From positions 116,536 through 180,535 of the forward strand of contig CAJNOJ010000214.1 in NCBI GenBank assembly GCA_905250025.1: DNA of 64,000 nucleotides, written 5' to 3'. How positions within the stretch are numbered: the stretch's first letter is position 1; the number at the start of each line of letters is the position of its first letter. This DNA comes from Adineta ricciae. Taxonomy: Eukaryota; Rotifera; Eurotatoria; Adinetida; Adinetidae. A program made the translations under genes and the position numbers. Below, in pieces: positions 25,583 to 37,427 of this stretch. The notes beneath the pieces were generated by a model. The model worked only from the letters and a program-made list of their open reading frames with translations. It searched no databases and was not told the origin of the DNA.

Positions 25583-28250
25583 ATGTCAACGGAATACCTC
25601 GTCAATGAACAACAAGATTGTTCGACAACAAATGAAATTACATCGGCAAATGGCCACTATAGTTCCTTAACGTCAACGTCGAATTCTCAACAAACGACAT
25701 CTTTACTGAGTCAAGCGAATGAAACGTAAAACCCGTCGTTGATTTTTTTCGATTCTATATCATAATGAATACATTTATTTTGTCTTTTTAGTCACACACA
25801 AGAACTTTTGGATGAAGCATTGGATAGTGTGAAGAATGTTTTGATGCAAACATTCAAAAAGAACCTCGAATCCGGCGGTGATCTGACGTATGTCAGACGG
25901 ACTTTGTTTTCGATAATCTTCATTTTGGGTATTTTAGTGCTTTGAAAAACACATTAGGTTCGGATGAAGTTGCTGAAGTGTTTCTTGCAAAATTAAAACA
26001 ATCACTTAAACGCGATCATGAAAACGAGTCGAAGACTCAAGAGTAAACATTTGTTTTTCTATGGAAATTTTCCGAACGTTTTTCTTTTTTTAGTACTCAT
26101 ATGGAGGTCGATAATGGTGTATCTCAAAGTTCGACACTATCTTCACCTTCGAACGCTACGGTGTCACCCATAACGAATACAACGGCTTCTCCATCATCAC
26201 CACAAACGACGCCAACGAACAATAAACGAAAGTCTTCCGCCACATTGACAAATCCAAATCGTTTCGATGGGGCAACCGAGGAGGAACTATCTCAACGTAT
26301 TCTTCAGGATATTCTCCAGCCAAATCTTGATATTGTCTTTGTAAATTACCTTGAATAAGTCTACTTAATTTAGAACTTTTTCAAACATTTAGATTGGAGT
26401 CAATCCAAGTCTTTATGCTGTGCACAAAGGACATCATTATGGTGGACCTGGAAACCATTTTTGGAAATTATTACATATGTCTGGTTTAATACCAGATGTG
26501 TTGAATGCAAATGACGATTATCGTATGCTACAGTATGGAATTGGTTTTACAAATATCGTACAAAGACCATCGAAAGCAGGATCGGATATAACAAAGTATG
26601 AAAGAGTGTTTGACTTGTTATTTTAGTGAATGTTTTTTTTGAGGAATGAGATTACGGCTGGTGCGGAGGTTTTAATGCAAAAAATTAAAACGTATCGACC
26701 AAAAATTGTTGCATTTAATGGACGGGGTAAGAATTGTATGACGAAAATGTTTGATAGAGAAGTTCTCCGGTAATTCTAGGTATCTATGAGGTTTATGCGG
26801 GAAATAAACATTTTCATTATGGAAAACAGCCTGAATTATTTCTTGGAACAGATACTGTAAATATTTGATTACAGAAACAAATGTAAAACATACAGTGAAT
26901 TCGTTGGCGTTTTTCTTTCTCTAGCATGTTTTCGTTATGCCATCTTCGAGCGCTCGTTGCTCCCAATTACCTCGTGCTGAGGACAAACTACCGTTCTATG
27001 TTGGTTTAAGAAAACTACGAGATTTTGTAAATGGATCATTACATTCACTAAACGAAGCTGAGATCACTTTTCCCGATATCAAAATTAAAGACATAGACGA
27101 TGTTTCGCAGAAAACAGTTATACGAATAAGTAACACGCCATTCTCGGAATTGTCAGAAGAAAGATTGAAACCATATGGTGGCAAGATTCCTTCGGGTCAG
27201 ATGATATCGAAACATCCTCATCCACCTGTATCTGCATCACCACCAAGTCTGATTTTTAATACTGAGGCATTGACAACACAAACAATGTCTATTTTACACA
27301 ATACAAATCGACAAACAAATGAAAATATACTCACGTATGATCAACCAATACAACGTGTTTCTTTTCAAACAAACGAAAATCTCATACAATCAAACAGTCA
27401 GACATCTACGTTGACAAATGGATCAATATCAACGAAAAATTCTTTCTGTGAGAATCCATTTTCGAGTACTAATGCAGCTGTACTTGACGCATTAGCGAAT
27501 GGATGTTACAATTCTTCATTATCATCGAGTCAATCTCAACAAACCTATTATTTACCAGCACCACAAACTGTTCGTGTCAACGGGCAACAAGTATCTCATA
27601 CGACATTTTCGTCTTTGAATAACAACTCCGCAGGTATGTGATCGATCAGTGTTTGGCGGTAGATTTATCAGCACACATTTCATAGTATCCTAAAAGAATG
27701 TTCGAAAATTGTTCTGTTTGCTTTAGTCATAAATTCTCGATTACCGACTTCAGCAACACCCTATTCATCTTATGTAATTCACCATCAACCACAACCGTCA
27801 ACAGTTAATCATTCAAATCCTTCATCATTACCTTCGGCGTCTCCGGTTATTTCGCGTCCATTGTTAGTTGTAAAATCATCTGAACCATTGCCATCATTTG
27901 ACACGATTCGTCATCCATCCCCATTAACAATTCGTGCACAATCAATACCATCTTCGAAAGATTCTTCGTCCAGTCAACAATCAATAGCAAAGCCGACACT
28001 TATCGTCGTACCCTCAGCTGCAAAACCAGTACCATTACCCCTCACGAATTCTTCAACAATCGTTCTCCCAAAACTATCGAAGCCTGCCGAGAAACCTTCG
28101 ATAAATTCAATAGATGATCTTCCATTCGTTCGTTATGAACGTGACTCTGATTCCGCGAATGCCGACCAATTTCGTTTTTCTTATATCATTGACGAACATT
28201 CACCAGCATTACACAAACGTTTACGATACGTATCAATCAATGATCTATAG
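25583..28250 (+). CDS. TDG: Thymine-DNA glycosylase with long disordered C-terminal tail
   Basis: Removes T or U from G:T and G:U mispairs (and, in animals with 5mC oxidation, 5fC/5caC) to start base-excision repair. Start ATG at 25583. A short helical/Ser-Thr-rich N-terminal region is spread over four exons (25583-26360). The UDG-fold catalytic domain follows: GVNPS (catalytic Asn, about 26398-26412), KGHHYGGPGNHFWK, YGIGFTNIVQRP, FNGRGIYEVY, and the minor-groove/intercalation loop MPSSSARCSQLPRAEDK at 26937-26990. All key residues of animal TDG are kept. Unusually, about 350 residues of Ser/Thr/Gln/Pro-rich sequence follow the domain through one more exon (27727-28250). The tail contains a hydrophobic TLIVVPS patch that could be a SUMO-interacting motif; this is inference. 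The stop is at 28248-28250. Introns are 50-90 bp. Confidence 0.95.
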
Positions 28251-28656
28251 CACAATCACAGAAGCATGAAAATTCACTTCTATGATCTCTACACGAATGA
28301 TTTTCTGAATGGTGCATTATTCTTCCACGTCAACAATATAATCGTTCTTTTCTTGCCTATTCTTTTTAGTTGGTCAAACACTTTTCGTCATTTTTTGTTC
28401 ACTCTGCTTGATGATCTCACGAAAACATCGTCGAATGAATTCTAGACATATGTACAGTTTTCTATTTTTTTTGCCCTCGCTCTTTACAGATGTAAATATG
28501 AAAGAACTCTTCTGGTTTTCGTTTTTGTGGTATACATATGAACCTACCCTTTTTTGTATACTCTTTAAATTTATGTTAAAAAAAATAAAGGTCACAGGTC
28601 AGAGCTTGAACTTTGACAATGAAAAATAAATGAATATTTTTCATCTAATAGATACG
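28251..28656. other. TDG 3' flank and upstream region of next gene
   Basis: Contains an AATAAA-like signal near 28582 and T/A-rich sequence. A TTTTCATCTAATAG acceptor-like stretch at about 28637-28650 precedes the next gene's ATG and could be a 5' UTR intron or trans-splice site. Confidence 0.45.
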
Positions 28657-29874
28657 ATGAACCACCAAGATCAGTCACGCTCAAATGAAATCAATTCATG
28701 TCGTCCTATTCCACCGCGACCAGCAATAATTACAAGAATCATTCCTTCATCAATACTACGTCCAATAGTACCACACGAAAGTCAAATACGAGTTTGTTCA
28801 GTGAAAGTGACAATGGCAAATGAAAGTGTCGGCCAAAGAACGCAATATCTAGAAACAATGCCTCACATACCACAGCAACAGCAAAGATCTTTTATTAATT
28901 CATCAACAGTGCATCAAATACGCTTTGCTAATCATCAGCCTGTTTCAACCACTGAACCGCACGGAAATAGTGTGAATCTTCGAAATAGTGCACTGCATCT
29001 AGTTAACAACGTCGTCGGTGATGATGATATCTGTGCAATAGATCAAGTTTTGTCCATCCATGATCAGCAATCACCATCGTTATCTCCAACTGTAAGTATA
29101 TCAACGTTTTTACCGGTTGTTTCTATTTCGTTTATTCATTGTCAGATTAATACTGATAAAGCAAATGTACAAACAAATAATGAGAAAACTCCTTTCTCTG
29201 CATTTCTTATTGATAACTGTGATGAAGAAGAACCTCCTAAACGTTTACCTCCACTTCAGTTTCCTCTATCAGATTGTTCAATAGCCAACAAAGCAGTGCA
29301 ATCGTCTGATGATAGTAACGAGAATGAGCAATGTGGTTCATTAATGAATGAGTTTGATACTGCTGACGCTGAACAAGAACAAATACTCCACCGACGAAAA
29401 GAATTTTACCAACGATTAAGAAAACAAATCAAACTTGTTAAAAAGTCAAAAGGTACAGCGTGCGAATCACAAAGTGACCAAAATCGAATCAAATCAACTG
29501 TAAGTAACAACACTACTGCTCAGCACGAATCATCTTCCGAATGGGCTGTTGAATATAAGAATTCAGATATCAAGAGACTTCCACAATCGACTGTTACATT
29601 AAAGAAGACAGCAACAATCGGCACGATGACGGATGATTATGAAACAAACGAAATTAATACAATTATAGAGCAACTCAAGAATCAACAATTAGAATTAAAC
29701 CAATTACGAAAATCTCTCATAAGAATGTTGAATGCAAAACAAAGTGACAACGTAAATAGTAACCACGATCATCTTTTGAAATTACTCGATCAACCAATGC
29801 TTTCGGGGTGTTGGTTATGCTCAGGCAAATCGTATACTGAGGTTGCTGCACAATGCAATAGTACTGAATCGTAA
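28657..29874 (+). CDS. Uncharacterised Ser/Gln-rich protein with C-terminal coiled coil
   Basis: I do not recognise a family. Most of the protein is low-complexity and likely disordered. A basic segment (RRKEFYQRLRKQIKLVKKSK) lies at about 29391-29450. A heptad-like stretch (about 29650-29730, INTIIEQLKNQQLELNQLRK) predicts a short coiled coil. The last 30 residues contain two Cys close together (CWLCSG). A 54-bp intron with perfect ends (GTAAGT...TTGTCAG) is embedded in frame at 29092-29145, so the longer uninterrupted reading is probably wrong there. I prefer the ATG at 28657 to the one at 28630 because an acceptor-like AG sits between them. It lies tandem to TDG on the same strand. The architecture could fit a cytoskeletal or centrosomal scaffold, but nothing proves that. 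Confidence 0.75.
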   Translation: MNHQDQSRSNEINSCRPIPPRPAIITRIIPSSILRPIVPHESQIRVCSVKVTMANESVGQRTQYLETMPHIPQQQQRSFINSSTVHQIRFANHQPVSTTEPHGNSVNLRNSALHLVNNVVGDDDICAIDQVLSIHDQQSPSLSPTVSISTFLPVVSISFIHCQINTDKANVQTNNEKTPFSAFLIDNCDEEEPPKRLPPLQFPLSDCSIANKAVQSSDDSNENEQCGSLMNEFDTADAEQEQILHRRKEFYQRLRKQIKLVKKSKGTACESQSDQNRIKSTVSNNTTAQHESSSEWAVEYKNSDIKRLPQSTVTLKKTATIGTMTDDYETNEINTIIEQLKNQQLELNQLRKSLIRMLNAKQSDNVNSNHDHLLKLLDQPMLSGCWLCSGKSYTEVAAQCNSTES

Positions 29875-30114
29875 TAGTGATGAATATCCCCAGATGCTTT
29901 TTTTACTCAATGTTTTCTCTTCTTGTATCTTGTCTATTAATATACATAGTTTATGTTGAAGAACTGTATTGAACAAACATTCATTTGTATCATATTCATA
30001 GAATACAGTAACTGAAAATTGTAGATATTTTGGTTCAAGAAGATCTTGAAGATAGAAGCCGAGTGCGTTGGTTTTATTTGCACATGCATCTATGTTACAA
30101 ATAATAGATTATTT
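29875..30114. other. Convergent 3' spacer
   Basis: A 240-bp spacer between two genes that end toward each other. Only AT-rich 3'-UTR-like sequence is seen. Confidence 0.5.
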
Positions 30115-30895
30115 TCAGCCTGAATTAACTTGTAGATAAGCAGCAAGGACTTCTCCGATTTTTGCGTGACCTTTCAAATTAGGATGGACCGGATTTGTTG
30201 GATGCTTGAAATCATCTATATAAGGATCCAAAGAATACATTTCATGATCGCGAAAGGCCGAAACGACAGCGGCCACATAGTAGATATTCGCTTCAGCAGC
30301 TGCGTCTTCAACAAGCTTATTCAATGTTTGAATTATTTTGTGAGACTCATACTCATAAGGAACTCTGTTTCCAACGCTAATGAAATCGACATACGGCAGA
30401 GCATAGATTTTAGTTTCAGCACGAACTGCAGCTTTGATTTGTTTATAAGTAGAGGCAAGTGTTGGTTTAAACCTAGTACATTGCTCTTCGAATGCTGTGA
30501 GATTAACTCGAGCGATATTCGCCAATTTTGCAAGGCCATCTAGATCATTACCACTGATGGTTAGAACTACGTGAGTCGCTAATGGTAACACAGTGCCACT
30601 GTTGATTAATTGTGAAAATATATCGTGTGTTGTAGCTCCGCCGACCGCAAAATTACGGACTTGCCAATTTAATAAACCTGCTGCTATATGTGGATAAGAT
30701 TTTGAACCACCGCCAGCTGTGAACGAATCTCCAAGAGCCACTAAATATCTTCCGCCTATATAAAGGTAGGATTTTTATAAGAAATTCACGTATCGATAGA
30801 AATGAGAAAATGTGTGAGTTTCAACAACACAAACCTTGTTGATTTGTAAGAATAAACAGTTTAAACGCGAAAAGAAGGACAAAGATTGCCCGCAT
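30115..30895 (-). CDS. Secreted SGNH/GDSL-type hydrolase
   Basis: Predicted extracellular or lysosomal esterase/lipase of the SGNH fold. Two exons: 30895 to about 30836 encodes a signal peptide (MRAIFVLLFAFKLFILT), and the second runs to the TGA at 30115-30117. They join in frame as NQQ-GGRYLVALGDSFTAG, giving about 233 residues. Block I GDS holds the nucleophile Ser (about residue 31), block II Gly is in VGGATTHD, block III has SGND, and block V reads NPVHPNLKGH. The catalytic His is present, but the usual Asp three residues before it is Asn. Family members without this acid are known to be active in some cases, so activity is uncertain. Single-domain and Ala-rich, it looks more like bacterial or fungal members than like typical animal PAF-acetylhydrolases or phospholipase B; horizontal origin is possible. 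It is divergent to the ZNF106-like gene. Confidence 0.9.
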
Positions 30896-31568
30896 TGTGA
30901 TATCACTGATTTTATAATAATATTAAACGAGAAATATTCTTTTATATCCTACTTTGCCTGAAGTTACCATGCACTATCTTCCCTGTGCGAACGAAACACA
31001 GCTGTGAATGTGAACACGTATGTATTGATAGGTTAGTGTTGTAGGCGAATGCTTGTGCACTTTTACAATCGAAAATAGATTGATTAGGGTCAAAGATTTA
31101 CAGACGGTATGCGTACTCATCTGGCCAGATTCACATGATTATCAAAATTAGCAAATATACCTTCACTTTTACCTATATTGCATTCTAGTACATCAGCTTC
31201 GTGACAGTCGTGATATTTGGTAAATAACAGCGCCATCTATCGTACTGAAAGCCTTTTGTAACTTTGCTGTGATCTTCATCAGTATTGTATAATTATAAAA
31301 TATACATAATTATTCGAAAAAAAAAGATCTACAAACATAAGTATGACGATATCCAAGTTCATTTGTACTGAGCTATGAGCTGTTTGATGTTGTCGAGGCG
31401 TACGACATTCATCCAATTGGCAGATTAAAATTGGTTGCTGTTGCGAATTGCAATATAGTTCTGACTTAACTTTTTTGTGTTTGACCGATCATCTGTCTTA
31501 TGTTCTACATCCATAAAGCAAGTTCTACTCATAAATTTTGTTCAATTTAAACTTACTCGAAGAGAATC
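30896..31568. other. Divergent promoter spacer (SGNH hydrolase / ZNF106-like)
   Basis: 673 bp between two genes transcribed away from each other, presumably carrying both promoters. I see no further gene and no clear motif. Confidence 0.5.
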
Positions 31569-33753
31569 ATGTCTAAAACAGAGCCTAAAAACACCTCTGT
31601 TCAACATGACACAGTCACTTCCTCTTTACCATCATCTGTTAGTTGTACATTTCTTGGTTCTTTGTCATCTCGTCGTGGTCGAGATATTCTCTCTCAATTA
31701 TGCTTACAAATTGCTCAACGATCAAATCTTCGACATCATTTCGTTGAGCGAAAAGACATGGATAAAATCAATCGACAATTTTTTAATAAATCTATGAAAA
31801 AAATGGTCAATCGTTCTCGATTAGTTAACCTACAGCAACAACAGTCGCCATATGATCAATCACAACCCTTCGAAATGAAAGTTTTTTACGTACGAGATCA
31901 ACTTGAACGAATATCCAATGAACAGGTACATCAACACTTTACTTTCGTTGATTATAAAACAATTCCTCGACGTTTCTCTCTTATTTCAATTAGAAAGTTG
32001 ACGACGATCTGTCATGCGATTTAATTACTATTTCTGGTCAACAATTGATCGATTTTCTCCTAGGTACGTGCTCTGGTTTATTTCGTACAACAGCTCGATC
32101 AACTGTTGGTCCAGAAATTCTTGGTAACGTCCTTAAACGACGTCGTGTAGGCACTCATTCATATCTTGCGCCGAAAGTCACATCTATTCAATACTATCCT
32201 CCAGTGAATTATTACAAAGTTTGGCGTATAATGCATCGTCGACGTTTGGGCAAAACTCATCAGCGTACAAAGTACCAACAACCACGTCCAGGTATTATGA
32301 CAACGAATCATCAAAGTCCTATTGTTTGTTTACGAATGTATCGTGGTATACTCTATTCGTGTTCTCTTAATGGTCAAGTAAGATTTTATCAAATACAAAC
32401 TTTGACCGAACATCCTCGCCATCAGCCGATATTTACACCAAATGGTGGTACACAAACGTTACAAGTAGCACATTGTAAACGATTTGGGGGAACAATATTG
32501 TGCGTTGCTGGCTTTGATCAAACAGTTAGATTATATCGAGATCATCCGTCACATGAGCCGAAAGGAGAAATTATGCTTGCAGCACCCGTACATTGTACAG
32601 CTGTCAAGTTTCATATATTGATGGTTGGGTTAGGTTCAGGTGAAGTGGCGTTTATTTCCTTGAAAAAGGTTCGGTGACTAAGACGTTTTCTCTCGACAAA
32701 ATATGTCTGTAAATATGTTCAATAGATGTGTGTCATTCATACAATCAAGTGCTCACCATACGTCGTTTCAGCTGTAGCAGCAACACGCGACCCCGATGGA
32801 CGGCATTTATTGATAGCATCATCGTTTGATGGATCGATTGTAGTTATTTCCTTACTCAATGAACAACGACGATTGACATTATCAGGTATCCTAACGAAAG
32901 CACTTCGGACGAAAGAAAGTTCATTGAATTAAGGTCATACAAAATCTCCTCGACAATTGATCGTTGATTCTACGCATCACTTACTCTACAGTTGTTCAGC
33001 AGATAAGAAAATTGTTGTGCACAACTTTCTGAATGGTACAATTATCTATGAATACAACGAATTTGAAAAAGCGGTAACAAATATCGCTATGAATCAACAG
33101 CAACACCTGTTAATTGCTTCATCACTTGATGGCTTAATTAAAATATTCAATACTCAAACACACGAACTAATTCAGCAATTCACAACTTCAACGAGTCAAT
33201 CGATCATTTCGATGATCTATAAAAATAATCTTGTACGAAGTCGAAAACATTGTCGATCATTATCTATTTGATTTTTTTCTCTTTAGGTTTATTGTGGAAT
33301 GGAAAGCGGAACAATCGAGGTTCTTCAATGTGATATCAATCAGGTGTATCGATGTGAAGTAAATTTTCGTTCGTCATTCCCATACCCTCAATTCAATGGT
33401 TTTTCCTTTTCGCGTAGTATGCTTCTTGTCGACAACCTTTCTCCCGTCGTGAAGATGTTTTCATTCACGCTCGACTTTTCCATGTTCAACATTCATCTAC
33501 CGTATGTATAAATCGTTCGATACGCGAAGTTGTTTTTCGAGATTTCTATTTGAAGATTCAACGATGCCTATGGAAACATTGTATGAAATGGGTGCCTTTG
33601 AAAAAATTTGGTGATCATCTAAGAACGCATACCGAAAATCTGGTGTTGGAAATCAAACAAGAATCGCCAGCACCGATTTCAATACCGACTACATACGGAT
33701 TCACATCCGATTCTTCTATAACTAATTTTAGTACGAAGACCCTGGTCATGTAA
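31569..33753 (+). CDS. ZNF106-like WD40-repeat protein with two C-terminal C2H2 zinc fingers
   Basis: The start is ATG at 31569 (MSKTEPKNTS). The first exon ends near 31925 and continues after a 68-bp intron. A lysine/arginine-rich region (VLKRRRVGTHSY, KVWRIMHRRRLGK) precedes a WD40 propeller from about 32310 (SPIVCLRMYRGILYSCSLNG; CSADKKIVVHNFLNGT; IASSLDGLIKIFNTQT). The last exons, joined through introns at about 33359-33417 and 33502-33554, encode YRCEYASCRQPFSRREDVFIH and RCLWKHCMKW...HLRTH, two C2H2 fingers. The order WD40, then a Tyr-Arg-Cys finger, then an RC-W-K-x-C finger is the arrangement at the C-terminus of animal ZNF106, an RNA-binding nuclear protein linked to splicing and neuromuscular maintenance. 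The N-terminal fingers of vertebrate ZNF106 are not visible. Stop TAA at 33751-33753. Confidence 0.8.
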
Positions 33754-34292
33754 ATTGTTTATCAATGTTTTCTTTTTGTATGTACATTTCATTGTGTGTT
33801 ATGCTTTGTATTTGAGAGGAAAAAGAACGATTGATGAGAAAGGAGTTTATGTAATATATTATCCAATATTGTGTATTGAAAATAGTTCTCAAAGGTTATG
33901 TTATTCTAAAAATAAAGTCGTTCTTGGTACGATGAAAATGCTCTTTTAGGTTGAAAAAGATCTATAAAGCACTAGTTCGTATTAAAACATTCACCTCTGA
34001 CTGTTTCTGTCAACAGAATTCACCTCACCTGGAGTTAAATCCGTAAATAAAGTATCGAATAAACACACTCAAACGAACCGATTGAATCATTATTTGCTTT
34101 ACACGATTTTTTGCAAATGTCGTTGATTACTATTACGTTCTGTTAGCAACAACCGGGAAAATGTTTGGTTTTAATTTTACATAAACATTGCCGTTTACTC
34201 ATCGTACTCGCCGGCGTCATAATTTCGAATCAACAAGCCGATATTCATATATATAAATCCAAGTGAGAGAGATAGCATTCATTCTGTCATTC
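33754..34292. other. Spacer with 3' UTR of the ZNF106-like gene
   Basis: AATAAA-type signals occur near 33908 and 34045-34062. No gene is evident. Confidence 0.5.
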
Positions 34293-34760
34293 ATGGCTTC
34301 GTGTTCTTCGATGTACCAAACAATATCCCATCCAAACAGTAATCATAACATGCAGGAGCTTACAAATCCAACGCAAACAGCATCAATATCGAAGGCATTT
34401 GATTGTTCAATTCACAACTGTTCATGTAAGCGATCAAAAATCGGTTTAATTTTGTATCCGAATGATCCACAGATGAAAAATATTATTCTACTCATTTGCA
34501 AACAGTGTTACAATTGTAAATCAGATAGTAGGACACAGCATGCTCAATTGGAAGAATGGTATTTTTATATCTACAAAGATTCGACAACGTTTCAGTTTAA
34601 ATCACGGTTTTCTCAAAATGAGGACGGCTCATTTGCTTTTCACCACGCTTTGTCGAACACAGACAGTTCATTTGGTATTGAAGAACGAAACTTAGAAGAA
34701 CAGGAAAAAGAAATAGTGCAAGACATTGTCATGAAACGATCAAAACGAACAAAAACCTGA
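34293..34760 (+). CDS. Small Cys-rich protein, unrecognised
   Basis: A single-exon frame of about 155 residues beginning MASCSSMYQTISH. An in-frame upstream Met at 34263 is possible. The centre has a cysteine cluster: CSIHNCSCKRSK followed 20 residues later by CKQCYNC. This C-x4-C-x-C ... C-x2-C-x2-C spacing suggests a small metal-binding module, although no named finger fits. After it comes an aromatic stretch (EEWYFYIYKDSTTFQFKS) and an acidic/basic helical tail ending KRSKRTKT. It lies between the ZNF106-like and kinase genes. Function unknown; composition is gene-like, but a single frame this long could also be spurious. Confidence 0.6.
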   Translation: MASCSSMYQTISHPNSNHNMQELTNPTQTASISKAFDCSIHNCSCKRSKIGLILYPNDPQMKNIILLICKQCYNCKSDSRTQHAQLEEWYFYIYKDSTTFQFKSRFSQNEDGSFAFHHALSNTDSSFGIEERNLEEQEKEIVQDIVMKRSKRTKT

Positions 34761-35286
34761 TTTTCTCAATGGTTTTTGCACATCTTGTTTGCTTCTGTGA
34801 TCTGAATAAAATATCTTGTACGATACTGTAACCGGTGCTGTGAGTATAGATATTACAGACATACAAATTCATCTCTCTGTATTGTCGATTGCAGAATCAA
34901 AACTATTTAGACAACCTTCTCACTTCAATAAGGTAGAAAACAAAGAAAAAGCGTCAGCTGATCGAGAGTGTTGGTAACGTTAGGGAATAATGAGCTTTGA
35001 TCTATGTTCGTTTTTGAGACAAGTGACTTTTAAATAGAGTGTGCATTTTTGCCTCTTAGCTACATTAACTAATACACATGTTACATAGAGCGCGTTTAAT
35101 GAGTACGCAGTCATTCGATCAGATAAAGAATCAACCATCACAGAACAGATCTGAGTTATATATGTTTATTATATTATACCCCATGATAATTGCCATGATA
35201 ATTTTTTTGCAAGACTGTGCTATATATGATTTTACTAAGATCACGTAAATTTAGTTAATTCGATAAAAATGTCGTTCATGGATTGT
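34761..35286. other. Convergent spacer
   Basis: 526 bp between the Cys-rich gene and the end of the kinase gene. It has a short direct duplication (CCATGATAATT twice near 35181-35203) and is otherwise featureless AT-rich DNA. Confidence 0.5.
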
Positions 35287-36784
<1,498 letters not shown>

Positions 36785-37363
36785 CAAACAATGGCAAGAA
36801 ATAAATATGCACTATATGTGCGTATACAGAAGTGTATTTTCTCTAAAAAGAATATGTAAGGAATGAAAATATGTTTTTGAAAGAAAAAAAGAGATTGTTT
36901 TTGGAGATATTTTCATATAAACGAGTCCAATTTTCAATAGTTTATTTGCCCTCGTGTATATACACAGATAAAAAATATGTGCAACGCTTGGCAACATCAT
37001 GCTGTGTGTTTTACCTTACTTTGCTTTTGTGTATACCTGAATGAGAGAATGAAAGGAAAAAAGGTGAAGACGACAAACTTGTTTGACACGAGAGAAAACC
37101 ATTATGTTTCGACGGTTTTGTTCTTTTGTTTTCTTTTCAATAAGAAATAGAAATTTCTCCCCATAATAATGAACACTTTCTTGTTTGACTTACTTACTAT
37201 GACAATTAGTTATCGGTTTGAATCTATTTGCAATACCATCGTTAAAAACAGTGCATAAATAAATTTCAGAAGAATCTAAACCATCGAACTCTATCTGCGA
37301 CTATCCGACCTATATAATCCTATATGCGTTCATTCGAAACATCAGTCTCGTATGTAATTATAT

Positions 37364-37427
37364 ATGTATATGTTACAGGCAAATTTAGAGTTCAGGGAAA
37401 CTTGGAATTTGCCTGTAGCATATATAT
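37364..37427. ncRNA. Long near-perfect hairpin, miRNA-precursor-like
   Basis: Positions 37364-37393 pair with 37398-37427 (each pair sums to 74791). I count about 28 pairs including four G-T wobbles, two mismatches (37387/37404 and 37393/37398) and a four-base loop AGGG. The core arms ACAGGCAAATT and AATTTGCCTGT are perfectly complementary. Stem length, tight loop and intergenic location about 580 bp from the kinase start resemble a pre-miRNA. The strand cannot be decided from symmetry. A small inverted-repeat transposon is the main alternative. Confidence 0.4.

Noticed and set aside
29500-29527. GTAAGT...CTCAG pair inside the coiled-coil gene that looks like an intron
   Set aside because: Only about 27 bp, too short for an intron here; the reading is open through it.
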